Origin: Brevibacterium picturae
GTDB lineage: Bacteria; Actinomycetota; Actinomycetes; Actinomycetales; Brevibacteriaceae
Assembly: GCF_900105045.1 (NCBI RefSeq)
Contig: NZ_LT629739.1
Coordinates: 1,612,001 to 1,676,000, forward strand
Reading direction: 5' to 3'
DNA: 64,000 nucleotides
Made by a program: the position numbers and the translations under genes. Under the pieces are notes generated by a model, which made no database searches, was not told where the DNA came from, and saw nothing but the letters and a program-made list of their open reading frames with translations. Of the stretch, positions 43,025 to 52,122 are shown piece by piece. Numbering within the stretch: position 1 is the stretch's first letter; each line of letters opens with the position of its first letter.

Positions 43025-44445
43025 GCGTTCGCCGCAGACTGTGCGTCGGACGTCGTCCGTGCCTGAGCCTCGGATGATGTCCGTGCGGGTGCGACGGACT
43101 CGCCGACCCAGATCTCACCGTCGCGTTCTTCACTGAGTTCTCCGCCCACGAGTTCGGTGGCGACGGACGTGAGGACGCGCAAGCCGCGGATCATGTCCTC
43201 GTCGGTGGTGAATTCGCGTTCGCAGTGGGAGACGCCGTCGACGCTGGGCACGAACATCATGACGGCGGGTACACGGTGGTTCATCGCCACGGAGTCGTGG
43301 CCGGCCATGGTCTCCAGCCGGCGGATGGACAGCCCCTCATTGGCCACGGCCTTCTCCGCCAGTTCCACGCCGGTCTCCGGGAAGTGGCGTTTGTCGCGGA
43401 TGTCGAAGTCCTCGACGTTGATGGTGATGTCGTGGTCGCGGGCGATGTCGGCGATCTGGTTTCGCAGAGTGTCGCGGGCGGCGACCACGACCGCTGGGTC
43501 GGATGAGCGGAGGTCGGCGACCATGTGCACGCGGCGGGGCACGACGATGGGCGAGTTGGGTTCGACGACGTGCTGGCCGACCGACGACACGAGCGCTTCG
43601 TCCTCGAACTCATCGACCACCTCGGCGACGGCGAGGACGACTTTGGATCCAGCGACGAGGGCGTCGTGGCGATCGGCCATGGCCGTGGCGCCGGTGTGGG
43701 ACTGTTCGCCGATGACGTCGATGTCGAGTTTCTGCGTGTACCAGCTGGATTCGACGACGCCGATGTGGGTGGATTCGCGTTCGAGGATGCGGCCCTGTTC
43801 GATGTGGATCTCCGCGTAGGAGATCGCCTCGGGTGGGGTGTCGATGCCGTTGTAGCCGATGGCGGCGAGCGCCTCGGCAACAGAAACACCTTCGAGGTCG
43901 CGTACGGCGAGCATCTCGTCGAGGTCGAAGAGTCCGGCGTAGACTGAGCTGCCCATGATCGAGGGGGCGAAGCGTCCGCCCTCCTCGTTGAACCAATTGA
44001 CGACGGCAAGATTGAAGCGCGGGACCTGCCCGGATTCGGCGACGTTCTCCTTGACGCGCAGGGCGGCGAAGAGTGCGGAGATGACGCCGTAGGCTCCGTC
44101 GAAGCGACCACCGAGTGGCTGGGAGTCGAGGTGGGAGCCGATGAGGACAAAGGGGGTGTCGGGGACGAATTCGAGGCAGGCGAACATGTTGCCGATCGCA
44201 TCCACACGGACTTCGAAGCCATTGCCTTCGGCCCAGCTGCGCATCCAATCACGCGTCTGGCCATCCTCAGGCGTCAGTGCCTGCCGGTCGACGCCGTCCT
44301 TGTCGGTGGCCCCGATCGTGGCGACGTGGTGGAAGTCGGTGAGGAAAGTGGCGTCGCTCGAGGGCGCCACGGTCGAGGGCGCCGCGTTCGCGGGTGCTTC
44401 ACTTGCAGGGGATGCGGTCGAGGTTTCTGTGGAGGGTGAGGTCAT
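43021..44445 (-). CDS. M20 Zn-dependent hydrolase (hydantoinase/carbamoylase family)
   Basis: 474 residues. A Ser/Thr/Ala/Pro-rich N-terminal stretch (about 30 residues) precedes the catalytic domain. Metal and catalytic motifs: IGSHLDSQPLGGRFDGAYGV, VNWFNEEGGRF and YAEIHIEQG. The sequence belongs to the N-carbamoyl-L-amino acid hydrolase/allantoate amidohydrolase group, distinct from the hut-linked M20 gene at 11653. It lies downstream of the MFS transporter (61-base gap) and overlaps the first amidase. Likely role: cleavage of a carbamoyl or ureido group in an imported compound. Confidence 0.88.
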   Translation of the reverse strand: MTSPSTETSTASPASEAPANAAPSTVAPSSDATFLTDFHHVATIGATDKDGVDRQALTPEDGQTRDWMRSWAEGNGFEVRVDAIGNMFACLEFVPDTPFVLIGSHLDSQPLGGRFDGAYGVISALFAALRVKENVAESGQVPRFNLAVVNWFNEEGGRFAPSIMGSSVYAGLFDLDEMLAVRDLEGVSVAEALAAIGYNGIDTPPEAISYAEIHIEQGRILERESTHIGVVESSWYTQKLDIDVIGEQSHTGATAMADRHDALVAGSKVVLAVAEVVDEFEDEALVSSVGQHVVEPNSPIVVPRRVHMVADLRSSDPAVVVAARDTLRNQIADIARDHDITINVEDFDIRDKRHFPETGVELAEKAVANEGLSIRRLETMAGHDSVAMNHRVPAVMMFVPSVDGVSHCEREFTTDEDMIRGLRVLTSVATELVGGELSEERDGEIWVGESVAPARTSSEAQARTTSDAQSAANA

Positions 44446-44506
44446 GGTGCGTGTCTCTTTCTCTTGCTGGACGCTTTCAGGGATGCAGACCGACGTAACC
44501 CTAGGG

Positions 44507-45841
44507 TCAGCCGAGCCGCCCCCGGGTCTCGGGGAGGCGGGTGACGAAAATGAGGACGAGGACGATCACCGCACAGATGGTCATGTAGAACCCGGGTGCG
44601 GTGTTGACGCCGGTGATGTCGACGAGCCAGGTGCCGACGAACGGCGCGGTTCCGCCGAGGATGGCGTAGGAGATGTTGTAGCTGATCGCCGCCGAGGTGA
44701 AGCGGGTCTTCGTGGAGAAGCGTTCACAGAAGAAGGTGTAACAGCCTCCGCCGTAGCAGCACAGGGAGATGACGAAGATCGTCTGTCCGAGGAACGCCAG
44801 GCCCATGTTGCCGCTGGTGACCAGGCCAAAGGCGGGGATCGATGTGATGGCCAGGAGGATGGAGCCGGCGATGAGCATGGGCTTGCGTCCGACTCTGTCG
44901 CCGATGGCTCCGGCGATGGGCAGGAAGATCGTGTAGCTGGCCATGGCGATCGCGTTCGTGGCCAGCGACTGTTCTCGGGTGAGGTCGCCGGTGGTCTGGA
45001 TGTAGGTGACGAAGTAGGCCGAGAGCATGTAGAAGCCCAGGGCGGTCAGCCCGAGGACGAAGAAGACCTGGAGCATCCCCACGGAGTTCTCTCGGAAGGA
45101 GTCCCGGATCGGGCTGAATTCCTTGGGGCGTTCGGCGGCGGTCTTCTTGAACAGTTCGGACTCATCGGTCCGCGAGCGGATCCAGAGACCGACGGCAGAG
45201 AGCGGCAGGGCGAGCAGGAAGGGCACGCGCCAGCCCCAGGACTCGAACGAGGCGTCGCTCATCGCAGTCGACAGCAGCAGGATGAGGCCGCCGGCGAAGA
45301 CCGAGGGCAGAGCCGTTGCGGCCAGGGTGATGTTGATCCACAGTCCGCGTTTGCCGACCGGTGCGTGTTCGTAGACGAAGGAGGGTCCGCCCACCGATTC
45401 GCCTCCTGCGGAGAATCCTTGGCCCAGCCGGGCGAGGATGAGCAGGATAGGTGCGAACCAGCCGATCTGTCCGAAGCCGGGCAGAATGCCGATCAGCGCG
45501 GTGCAGCATCCGACGAGGAAGATCGTGATCGTCAGGGTCTTGCGCCGGCCCACCTTGTCACCGAGCGCGCCGAAGAACAGGCCGCCCAGGGGGCGCATGA
45601 CGAAGGCGACGCCGAAGGTGGCGAAGATGACGAGGAGGCCCGTGACCCGGTCGCCGTTCGGGAAGAAGTACTCGGAGAGGATGACGGCCGAGAGTCCGTA
45701 GAGAGTGAAGTCGTAGAACTCCACGAATTGGCCGATGCTGCCACCGACGAGCACCTTCTTCTGCATGCTCGTGGACTTGCCGGACCGCCCCGTGGACGTG
45801 CCGGTCTGTTGTGTCGCGGACGTCGAATGTGTCGCGGACAT
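44507..45841 (-). CDS. MFS metabolite:H+ symporter (MHS family)
   Basis: 444 residues, 12 membrane segments. The MHS signature is clear: SIGQFVEFYDFTLYGLSAV, MRPLGGLFFGALGDKVGRRK and ARLGQGFSAGGESVGGPSFV. The mirrored AGAIGDRVGRKPML marks the second half. MHS proteins import citrate, ketoglutarate, proline-betaine, shikimate and similar. AGGGAGC precedes the ATG. It heads the amide operon, so it probably imports the amide substrate. Confidence 0.9.
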   Translation of the reverse strand: MSATHSTSATQQTGTSTGRSGKSTSMQKKVLVGGSIGQFVEFYDFTLYGLSAVILSEYFFPNGDRVTGLLVIFATFGVAFVMRPLGGLFFGALGDKVGRRKTLTITIFLVGCCTALIGILPGFGQIGWFAPILLILARLGQGFSAGGESVGGPSFVYEHAPVGKRGLWINITLAATALPSVFAGGLILLLSTAMSDASFESWGWRVPFLLALPLSAVGLWIRSRTDESELFKKTAAERPKEFSPIRDSFRENSVGMLQVFFVLGLTALGFYMLSAYFVTYIQTTGDLTREQSLATNAIAMASYTIFLPIAGAIGDRVGRKPMLIAGSILLAITSIPAFGLVTSGNMGLAFLGQTIFVISLCCYGGGCYTFFCERFSTKTRFTSAAISYNISYAILGGTAPFVGTWLVDITGVNTAPGFYMTICAVIVLVLIFVTRLPETRGRLG

Positions 45842-45939
45842 AGAAGCTCCCTTGCTGTGTCCTTCAATGTGGGAACCATTCTTGCCCGGTCTTATGCATC
45901 AGTCCAACAGATACTTTTGAACGCAGGCATCAGTTCGAT

Positions 45940-46875
45940 CTATGAGTCCGCGGTTGGTGACCCGAGGATCTCGCGGGTCAGTTCGCTGAAGGCTCGGGCA
46001 CGCCTGCTCAGACGCACCTCTTTGGGCCACACCATGGCCAGATCGATGCTCGGGAATTCGTCGAGCAGCGGCACGTCGACCGTCATCGAACCGATGTACG
46101 TTCCCGAGGACACGCTCTGGCTCAGCAGCGAATAGCCATGCCCCATGGCCACAAACGAGCGCACGGTCTCGTAGCCGGCGAAGCTGTGCCGCACCTTCGG
46201 CACGATGCCGGCGATGCGGAAGAGTTCATCGTAGTACTGCCGGGAGAAGGGCATATCGAGCTGAATGTAGTCCTCCCCTGCGAGTTCGCGCAGGCGAATC
46301 GGCCGTGGCCCGTCGGCTCCCCCGCCGAGGCGGTGGTTCAGTGACACGAGCGCGTGCGGTTCGACGACGTCGACGAGGAATGAGTCGAAGCGGTCGGTCA
46401 GTCCCAGCGTGTACGTCAGGGCGATGTCACAGACGCCGGCGATCACAGCTGTCTGCAATTCGTGCAGGTCGGCTTCGAAGTAGTTGACCCGCACCTCGGG
46501 GTAGCGCTTCTCGAACTCGGCGTGGATGAGCGGCAGCCTGGTTGGGGCGATGGGTGAGAAGACCCCGACGGTGAGATTTCCGCTCAGCGACTGGGCCAGT
46601 CCGTGTGCGGTCTCTCCCAAGGCGTCGGAGGATTCGAGGAACGGATTGACCTCGAAGAGGAAACGTCGTCCCGCAGTTGAGAGCACCACGGAACGGTTCT
46701 TCTGGCGGATGAACAGGTCGATGCCCAAGGTCCGTTCGAGCTGAGCCATGGCCGTCGAGATCGCCGACTGGGTGACGTTGAGATTCTTGGCCGCCTCGGT
46801 CATGTTCTCGCGGCGGGCCACCTCCTGGAAGTACCGCAGTTGAACGAGAGTGAAGTCGAGCGCCATAGCTCTCAT
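45940..46875 (-). CDS. LysR-type regulator of the amide operon
   Basis: 311 residues. Helix-turn-helix: LDFTLVQLRYFQEVARRENM, then NVTQSAISTAMAQLERTLGI; effector domain thereafter. An ATG at 46866 three codons in is also possible. It is upstream of, and codirectional with, the MFS-M20-amidase genes (98-base gap). Control of that operon is a reasonable inference. Confidence 0.9.
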   Translation of the reverse strand: MRAMALDFTLVQLRYFQEVARRENMTEAAKNLNVTQSAISTAMAQLERTLGIDLFIRQKNRSVVLSTAGRRFLFEVNPFLESSDALGETAHGLAQSLSGNLTVGVFSPIAPTRLPLIHAEFEKRYPEVRVNYFEADLHELQTAVIAGVCDIALTYTLGLTDRFDSFLVDVVEPHALVSLNHRLGGGADGPRPIRLRELAGEDYIQLDMPFSRQYYDELFRIAGIVPKVRHSFAGYETVRSFVAMGHGYSLLSQSVSSGTYIGSMTVDVPLLDEFPSIDLAMVWPKEVRLSRRARAFSELTREILGSPTADS

Positions 46876-46932
46876 CTTCCCATGTGCAGGCTGCGGCAGT
46901 CGCTCAACTTTCGGTCCTGCATCTATTGGAAA

Positions 46933-46944
46933 TAGACTGGGCCC
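46933..46944 (+). promoter_or_regulatory. Leaderless promoter of lgt
   Basis: TAGACT at 46933-46938 is followed by six bases and then the GTG start of lgt. No ribosome binding site is seen. The -35 (TTCGGT at about 46910) is weak. Confidence 0.5.
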
Positions 46945-47862
46945 GTGCTTGCCTTTTCAGCGGTCGATGACCCGCCTACGCTGTCCCACGATGTCCTGGC
47001 CTCGATCCCGAGTCCGAGCGTCTCCAGCTTCCAGCTGGGCCCCCTGACGATCCACTTCTATGCGTTGTGCATCCTCACCGGGATCATCATCGCCATCGTC
47101 ATGGCCAATCACCGTCTGACCAAGCGGGGAGTCCCCGACTGGCAGGTGCTCGACATCGCGACCCTGGCCGTCCCTTTGGCCATCGTCGGGGCACGGATCT
47201 ACCACGTCGTCACTCACTACACCGACTACTTCGGGCCAGGCCGCAACCCGTGGAACATCTTCGAACCGGGGTCCGTTTGGGCGATCTGGGAAGGCGGAAT
47301 CGCCATCTTCGGTTCGCTCATCGGCGGCATCGTCGGCGCCCTGATCATGTGCCGCAGGTTCAATATCAAGCTCACGACGCTCCTCGACGCTCTCGCGCCG
47401 GGACTGATTCTCGCCCAGGCCTGCGGACGGTTCGGCAACTGGTTCAACCAGGAGCTCTTCGGCCTGCCGACGACTCTGCCCTGGGGGCTCGAGATCGACC
47501 CGAACAATCCGTCGTTCCCGCCCGGGCTGCCCGCCGACACTCTCTTCCATCCCACGTTCCTCTACGAGGTCATCTGGAACAGCCTCGGCGCTTTGGTCCT
47601 GCTGTGGCTGGGCCGGCACCTGTTCTTCCAGTGGGGACGCCTCTTCGGTATGTACCTCATCTGGTACGGCGCGGGCCGCATCGTGTGGGAGTCCATCCGA
47701 CTTGACCCCAGCTTCGTCGTCCTCGGCCTGCGCACCAATGTGTGGGCAGCGATCGGCGCAGTCGTGCTGGGACTTGCCATCATCATCGTTCAGAGGATCA
47801 GGCACCCCGAACCCGAGGAGTCGCCCTTCATCCCCGGCCGAGAAGCAGTCCGCACCGAATGA
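46945..47862 (+). CDS. lgt: Prolipoprotein diacylglyceryl transferase
   Basis: 305 residues, seven membrane segments. The enzyme transfers diacylglycerol from phosphatidylglycerol to the lipobox cysteine of prolipoproteins. The Lgt signature GRFGNWFNQELFGLPTTLPW is intact, with HPTFLYEVIWN and the N-terminal FYALCILTGIIIA. Starts at GTG 46945, probably on a leaderless transcript. The predicted lipoprotein at 54842-55411 would be one of its substrates. Confidence 0.95.
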   Translation: MLAFSAVDDPPTLSHDVLASIPSPSVSSFQLGPLTIHFYALCILTGIIIAIVMANHRLTKRGVPDWQVLDIATLAVPLAIVGARIYHVVTHYTDYFGPGRNPWNIFEPGSVWAIWEGGIAIFGSLIGGIVGALIMCRRFNIKLTTLLDALAPGLILAQACGRFGNWFNQELFGLPTTLPWGLEIDPNNPSFPPGLPADTLFHPTFLYEVIWNSLGALVLLWLGRHLFFQWGRLFGMYLIWYGAGRIVWESIRLDPSFVVLGLRTNVWAAIGAVVLGLAIIIVQRIRHPEPEESPFIPGREAVRTE

Positions 47863-48023
47863 CCAGCCCCGCGTGGTCCAGCCGACCTGCCGGTAACCCG
47901 GCGACCGGCCGGCGACCTGGCGCTTCTCTCAGCGCCCCGTCCCGTCGCTGTGGGCAAACGGTCGATCCTCGCGGGAATTTCGACCACCTGCCCACGATCA
48001 CGAGCGGGCTGACCGCGAAGTGC

Positions 48024-49220
48024 CTAGCCCTGCGTGATCCAGTCGCGCAGCTTGCCCAGGCCTTCGGTGATCTCGTTTTCGCCGATGCCGGAGTAGGCCA
48101 GACGAATGTAGCTTCGGTTCTCCCAGCCCTGCTTGCGGCCGAAGTGCTCGCGGGTGCAGAAGGACACGCCGGTGTTGTGCAGCGCTTCGGTGGAGAAGTC
48201 GGCGAGCGTGGCGATACCCTTGGCCTCCATCGCCTCGGTGACATCGGGGAAGGCGTAGAACGTCGAGCCGGGCACGGCCACGCTCATTCCGGGGATCGAG
48301 TTGATGATCGAACACGTGGCGTCACGACGTTTGCGCAGCACCTCGAGCATCCTCCCGACCGAATCCTGCGGTCCCTGCAATGCGGCGATGCCCGCCCACT
48401 GGACGTACTGGGTGGTGCAGGATTCGTCGTTGGTGTTCATCGTCGAAATCGCCTCGGCGACCACCGGTGGGGCCACTGCACAGCCGAGCCGAGACCCGGT
48501 CATCGCGAACTTCTTGCTGAACGTGTAGAGGATGACGGTGCGTTCGCGCATGCCGTCAAGTGCGGCGATGGACTTCGACCGGCCCTTGTAGCGCATCTCG
48601 AAGTAGGCCTCGTCGGAGAGTACCCAGAGGTCGAACTCTTGCGCGATCGCGGCGATCGCCTCGCGTTCGGCATCCGTTGATTCGGCCGAGATCGGGTTCT
48701 GCAGATCGTTGTAGATGATGGCGACGGTGGAGTCGTCGATGGAGGCCCGCAGGTGGTCGAGATCGATGACGAACCCGTCGTCGGTGGGCACATACCGGTA
48801 GGGCAGGGCCGTTCCGCCGAGGTATTCGATCTGGGATTCGTAGATCGGGAACCCCGGGTTGGGGTAGAGCACGCCTTCGCCGGGATCCATCACGGCCTGG
48901 AGGAACTTCGTGATCACGGGCTTCCCGCCGGTGGTGACGACCACCTCGGCGGGGTCGATCGTCATGCCTCTCCGGGATCCGATGTCGCCAGCCAGAGCCG
49001 CGCGCAGCTCCGGAATTCCGGGACCCGGGCAGTACCCGGTCTTCCCGTCCCTGATGGCCTGGTTCATGGCCTCGACGATGTGGGCGGCCATGGGGAAATT
49101 GAGATCACCGAGGTGGAATGGGTAGACCTGGTTGCCCTGACCCTTCCAGTCGGCGGCGGCCTGGGCCACCCGGAACGCGGTCTCGGTGCCCAGGTTGTCC
49201 AAACGTCGAGCAGTCTTCAT
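48024..49220 (-). CDS. Class I/II pyridoxal-phosphate aminotransferase
   Basis: About 398 residues from an ATG at 49220 (AAAGGAGC upstream). PLP lysine in LYTFSKKFAMTGSRLGCAVA; Asn-Pro and Asp/Tyr ligands in IIYNDLQNPISAEST and VLSDEAYFEMRY; C-terminal Arg in YIRLAYSG. Resembles the aspartate-aminotransferase subgroup with aromatic or branched-chain substrates. It stands alone, convergent with lgt (161 bases of unremarkable sequence between them) and divergent from the GNAT gene. Confidence 0.88.
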   Translation of the reverse strand: MKTARRLDNLGTETAFRVAQAAADWKGQGNQVYPFHLGDLNFPMAAHIVEAMNQAIRDGKTGYCPGPGIPELRAALAGDIGSRRGMTIDPAEVVVTTGGKPVITKFLQAVMDPGEGVLYPNPGFPIYESQIEYLGGTALPYRYVPTDDGFVIDLDHLRASIDDSTVAIIYNDLQNPISAESTDAEREAIAAIAQEFDLWVLSDEAYFEMRYKGRSKSIAALDGMRERTVILYTFSKKFAMTGSRLGCAVAPPVVAEAISTMNTNDESCTTQYVQWAGIAALQGPQDSVGRMLEVLRKRRDATCSIINSIPGMSVAVPGSTFYAFPDVTEAMEAKGIATLADFSTEALHNTGVSFCTREHFGRKQGWENRSYIRLAYSGIGENEITEGLGKLRDWITQG

Positions 49221-49386
49221 TGTCGGCTCCTTTATGCGGGTGGGATGTCCGCGCCAAGCGGGCGAGGTCCTGGATTCCGGATCGGCGATCGTACTCAACA
49301 CGATAGATGACGCAGTCAACGGTGCACAGCATTTTCCTGCGACCGGATGACGGCCGATGGGCCTGCAGGGAGGGACGCGCCGACCA

Positions 49387-49399
49387 TAGGATGAGCACC
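49387..49399 (+). promoter_or_regulatory. Leaderless promoter of the GNAT gene
   Basis: TAGGAT at 49387-49392 ends seven bases before the ATG at 49400. A second ATG at 49391 overlaps this hexamer and would make it coding. Confidence 0.4.
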
Positions 49400-50140
49400 A
49401 TGGACCTCACAATTTCCTCGCTGGCACAGCGACCGGATCTCAAGGACGAGCTCCTCCGTCTGGAGAACACATGGCCGGAATTCATGAGGCACGACCCGTT
49501 CGGGAACGTCTACTACCAGCAGGACGTGCTCACTCAGTTCGACGAGTACCTGCTCATCGCCCACACCGCAGACGATGAGATCCTCGGCAAAGCGCATGCG
49601 ATCCCTTTCCAGTTCGACGGCGACGAGCTGCCCGCGGACGGGTGGGACGGAGCGATCCGGAGCGGAATCCATACGAAGCTGCTCGGTGGTTCGCCGAACA
49701 AGATGGCCGCGCTTGAGATCTTCGTGTGCTCGGGTAAGCAGGGACTGGGGCTGTCCGGAAGAATCCTCATCGCGCTGCGCGATCAGGCGAAGAGTCTCGG
49801 CTTCGCCGAGCTCCTCGTCCCTGTCCGCCCCAACGGCAAGGACGACATCCGTGAATTGATGAGTTCCTACGCCTATCGGACGAGGGAGGACGGCCTGCCC
49901 GTCGACCCATGGCTGCGCACCCATATCCGCGCCGGCGGAACTATCGACAGCGTGGCGAGCCGCTCAATGGCGATCGCCGGAACGCTCGACGAATGGCGAA
50001 GCTGGACGGGACTGCCGATGAACACTTCAGGTCCGGTCGACGTGCCGGAGGCACTCACGCCAGTTCTCTGCGATGTCGAGCATGGCACGGCCGTCTACAT
50101 CGAGCCCAATGTGTGGGTGCGACATCGGACGGGAGCCTGA
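49400..50140 (+). CDS. GNAT-family N-acetyltransferase-like protein
   Basis: About 246 residues from an ATG at 49400. The central segment ALEIFVCSGKQGLGLSGRIL, followed by LRDQAKSLGFAELLVPVRPN, fits GNAT motif A with the acetyl-CoA pyrophosphate loop; the rest is divergent. A conserved relative family is annotated as GNAT acetyltransferase in actinobacteria. No acceptor is evident. It is convergent with the cupin gene. Confidence 0.65.
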   Translation: MDLTISSLAQRPDLKDELLRLENTWPEFMRHDPFGNVYYQQDVLTQFDEYLLIAHTADDEILGKAHAIPFQFDGDELPADGWDGAIRSGIHTKLLGGSPNKMAALEIFVCSGKQGLGLSGRILIALRDQAKSLGFAELLVPVRPNGKDDIRELMSSYAYRTREDGLPVDPWLRTHIRAGGTIDSVASRSMAIAGTLDEWRSWTGLPMNTSGPVDVPEALTPVLCDVEHGTAVYIEPNVWVRHRTGA

Positions 50141-50157
50141 GCGTCAGGCCAAGCGCA

Positions 50158-50535
50158 TCACTCTTCGCTGGGAGCGATGAACAGTTTGCGCAGGGGCGCC
50201 TTATCGACGCACCAGCGAGTCTTCATCCCATCCTCGAGGCGGACCAACATGCCAGGTGCCAGCTCAACCGGCGATACGTCCGGTTCGTCGAACTCGATGC
50301 GCCCCTTGCCGCTGATGACGAGGAAGACTTCGTCGCCCTCGACGTCGCGCATCTCGCCGGTGCTCATCTCCCACAGTCCGTAGTCGGCCCCCGCGATCGT
50401 ACCGAGTTCTGCGAATGCCGTTGTCGCGTCCCCATTCCCCGTCGCCGAGGTGGTCGATCCCACTCCCTGCCACTCTTCGATGCGTTCATGATCGAGGGGG
50501 AAATCGTGGGTACTGATCGGCACCATTGCGCTCAT
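50158..50535 (-). CDS. Cupin-domain protein (DUF861/COG3450 type)
   Basis: 125 residues. A single cupin barrel: GLWEMSTGEMRDVEGDEVFL (motif 1, E-bearing), FLVISGKGRIEFD, and PGMLVRLEDGMKTRWCVDKA near motif 2. This group often accompanies FAD-dependent amino acid oxidoreductases, as here. It is divergent from the oxidoreductase gene, with about 100 bases between starts. Enzymatic role is unknown. Confidence 0.8.
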   Translation of the reverse strand: MSAMVPISTHDFPLDHERIEEWQGVGSTTSATGNGDATTAFAELGTIAGADYGLWEMSTGEMRDVEGDEVFLVISGKGRIEFDEPDVSPVELAPGMLVRLEDGMKTRWCVDKAPLRKLFIAPSEE

Positions 50536-50603
50536 GGGCTCAGTCTATCCATCCACGCGCGACGTATACGGATTTCATATGGCAATACGCCACCCTGCAA
50601 CCA

Positions 50604-50632
50604 TTTACTTCGCTCCAGGCGTGGGATAGAAC
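50604..50632 (+). promoter_or_regulatory. Leaderless promoter of the FAD oxidoreductase gene
   Basis: TTTACT at 50604-50609, 17-bp spacer, TAGAAC at 50627-50632, then seven bases to the ATG at 50640. Same geometry as the promoter at 6285. Confidence 0.55.
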
Positions 50633-50639
50633 TGATTCC

Positions 50640-52094
50640 ATGTCCTACCTCAACGGTGAGGCCTCCCATTGGCTGACCCAGTACCCACCCGAGCCCACCA
50701 CTCCGTCCCCACTGCCCACCGATAAACAAGACCTCGTCATCGTCGGCGGCGGCATGACCGGTCTGTGGTCCGCCTATTACGCCAGGCAGGCCCACCCCGA
50801 CTGGCAGATCACCATCGTCGAGGCCAAACACATCGGCTACGGAGCCTCCGGCCGCAACGGCGGCTGGCTCTCGACACTGCTGCCGGGCAACAGGACCAAG
50901 TACGCCGAGGCGGTCGACCGCGCCCGTGTCAGCGACCCAGACGGCCCGGTCGGCTCGGCAGGGCTGGCGGGGGTCGAATCCGTGAGGTCCTTCCAATCCA
51001 TGCTCTTCGATTCGATCGATGAGGTCCTCGAGGTCCTCGACCGGGAGGCCATCGACGCCCATCAGGTCCGCGGCGGTCACATCGACATCGCGCAGACAGA
51101 GGCCGGGATGTCCCGACTGCGCGAACTCTACGAGGGTGACAGACAGTACGGGTACGACCCCGAGCACATGCAGTTCCTCAGCGCAGAGGAGACCCGCGCC
51201 CACATCAACGTCGACAACGCCCAAGGCAGCGTGTATTTCCCCGGCACCGCCCGCATCGACCCAGCACTGCTGACCCGTGGTCTCGCCGAGGTTCTCCGCC
51301 AACAGGGCGTGACGATCTGCGAGGACACCTCGGCGGGTCATATCGGCACCGGCGTCGTCGCGACGAATCGGGGCCCGGTCACCGGGCACACGATCTTCGT
51401 GTGCCTCGAAGGCTACTCGGACACCGTCACCGGTGACCTGCCCGGGCTGGAAGGACGCCAGGTCATCCCCGTGTTCTCGTCGATGATCGCGACGAACCCA
51501 CTGCCGGCTGAAGCGTGGGAGAAAATCGGCTGGGACGGGCGCGAATGCCTGGGCGACACCGCGCACACCTTCATCTACGCCCAGCGCACCGACGACGACA
51601 GGATCGCCCTGGGCGGTCGCGGGGCACCCTATGAGTTCGGTTCGGGACTGCCCGGTGACGGCGAGGTCCCCGCCGAGGTGGTCGAGCTGCTGAGTGCGCG
51701 ATTGTCCTCCCTCTTCCCCGACCTCGAGTTCGAAGTGGCGCATGCGTGGCGTGGGGCACTGGGCGTGACGCGGGACTGGTGCGCCGGAATCTTCTTCGAT
51801 GCCGAGCAGCGCATCGCCGTCGCCCGCGGCTACGCCGGGCACGGGGTCACGGCCACACACCTGGCGGCGAAGACCCTGCTCGACCGGGCCGCCGGCACCT
51901 CGACCGCACTGACGAAGCTGCCGTGGAACGACCACTACTCCGGGCAGTGGGAGCCCGAGCCGATCCGCTGGTTGGGCATCCGCTCGATGTACAAGATCTT
52001 CAACATCGCCGACGAGTGGGAACGCATCACGGGCGCACAGAAGACGAGCCTGCTCGCCCGGTTCGGCTCCCGCTTGGCCGGCATGCACGAATGA
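50640..52094 (+). CDS. DadA-like FAD-dependent amine/amino acid oxidoreductase
   Basis: About 484 residues. FAD-binding Rossmann motif LVIVGGGMTGLWSAYYA, and IGYGASGRNGGWLS, typical of DAO-family enzymes such as gamma-glutamylputrescine oxidase. The C-terminal flavin contact is ARGYAGHGVTATHLAAKTLL. It oxidises an amine or amino acid to an imine or carbonyl. The start is fixed by a leaderless promoter. An aminotransferase gene follows 28 bases later, and a cupin gene is divergent, so an amino-compound catabolic unit is likely. Confidence 0.85.
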   Translation: MSYLNGEASHWLTQYPPEPTTPSPLPTDKQDLVIVGGGMTGLWSAYYARQAHPDWQITIVEAKHIGYGASGRNGGWLSTLLPGNRTKYAEAVDRARVSDPDGPVGSAGLAGVESVRSFQSMLFDSIDEVLEVLDREAIDAHQVRGGHIDIAQTEAGMSRLRELYEGDRQYGYDPEHMQFLSAEETRAHINVDNAQGSVYFPGTARIDPALLTRGLAEVLRQQGVTICEDTSAGHIGTGVVATNRGPVTGHTIFVCLEGYSDTVTGDLPGLEGRQVIPVFSSMIATNPLPAEAWEKIGWDGRECLGDTAHTFIYAQRTDDDRIALGGRGAPYEFGSGLPGDGEVPAEVVELLSARLSSLFPDLEFEVAHAWRGALGVTRDWCAGIFFDAEQRIAVARGYAGHGVTATHLAAKTLLDRAAGTSTALTKLPWNDHYSGQWEPEPIRWLGIRSMYKIFNIADEWERITGAQKTSLLARFGSRLAGMHE

Positions 52095-52122
52095 TGCCTA
52101 ACTCACGACACGAACCAGGAGC

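Noticed and set aside
44141..46135. Plus-strand open frame of 664 codons opposite the M20 and MFS genes
   Set aside because: Spans two real genes and their gap, highly biased in Glu/Asp/Gly/Arg; a GC-skew artefact.
46957..47805. Minus-strand open frame opposite lgt
   Set aside because: lgt has all its signature motifs; the antisense frame is Asp/Glu/Arg-rich with none.
50532..52088. Minus-strand open frame of 518 codons opposite the FAD oxidoreductase
   Set aside because: The oxidoreductase has FAD motifs and a promoter; the antisense does not.
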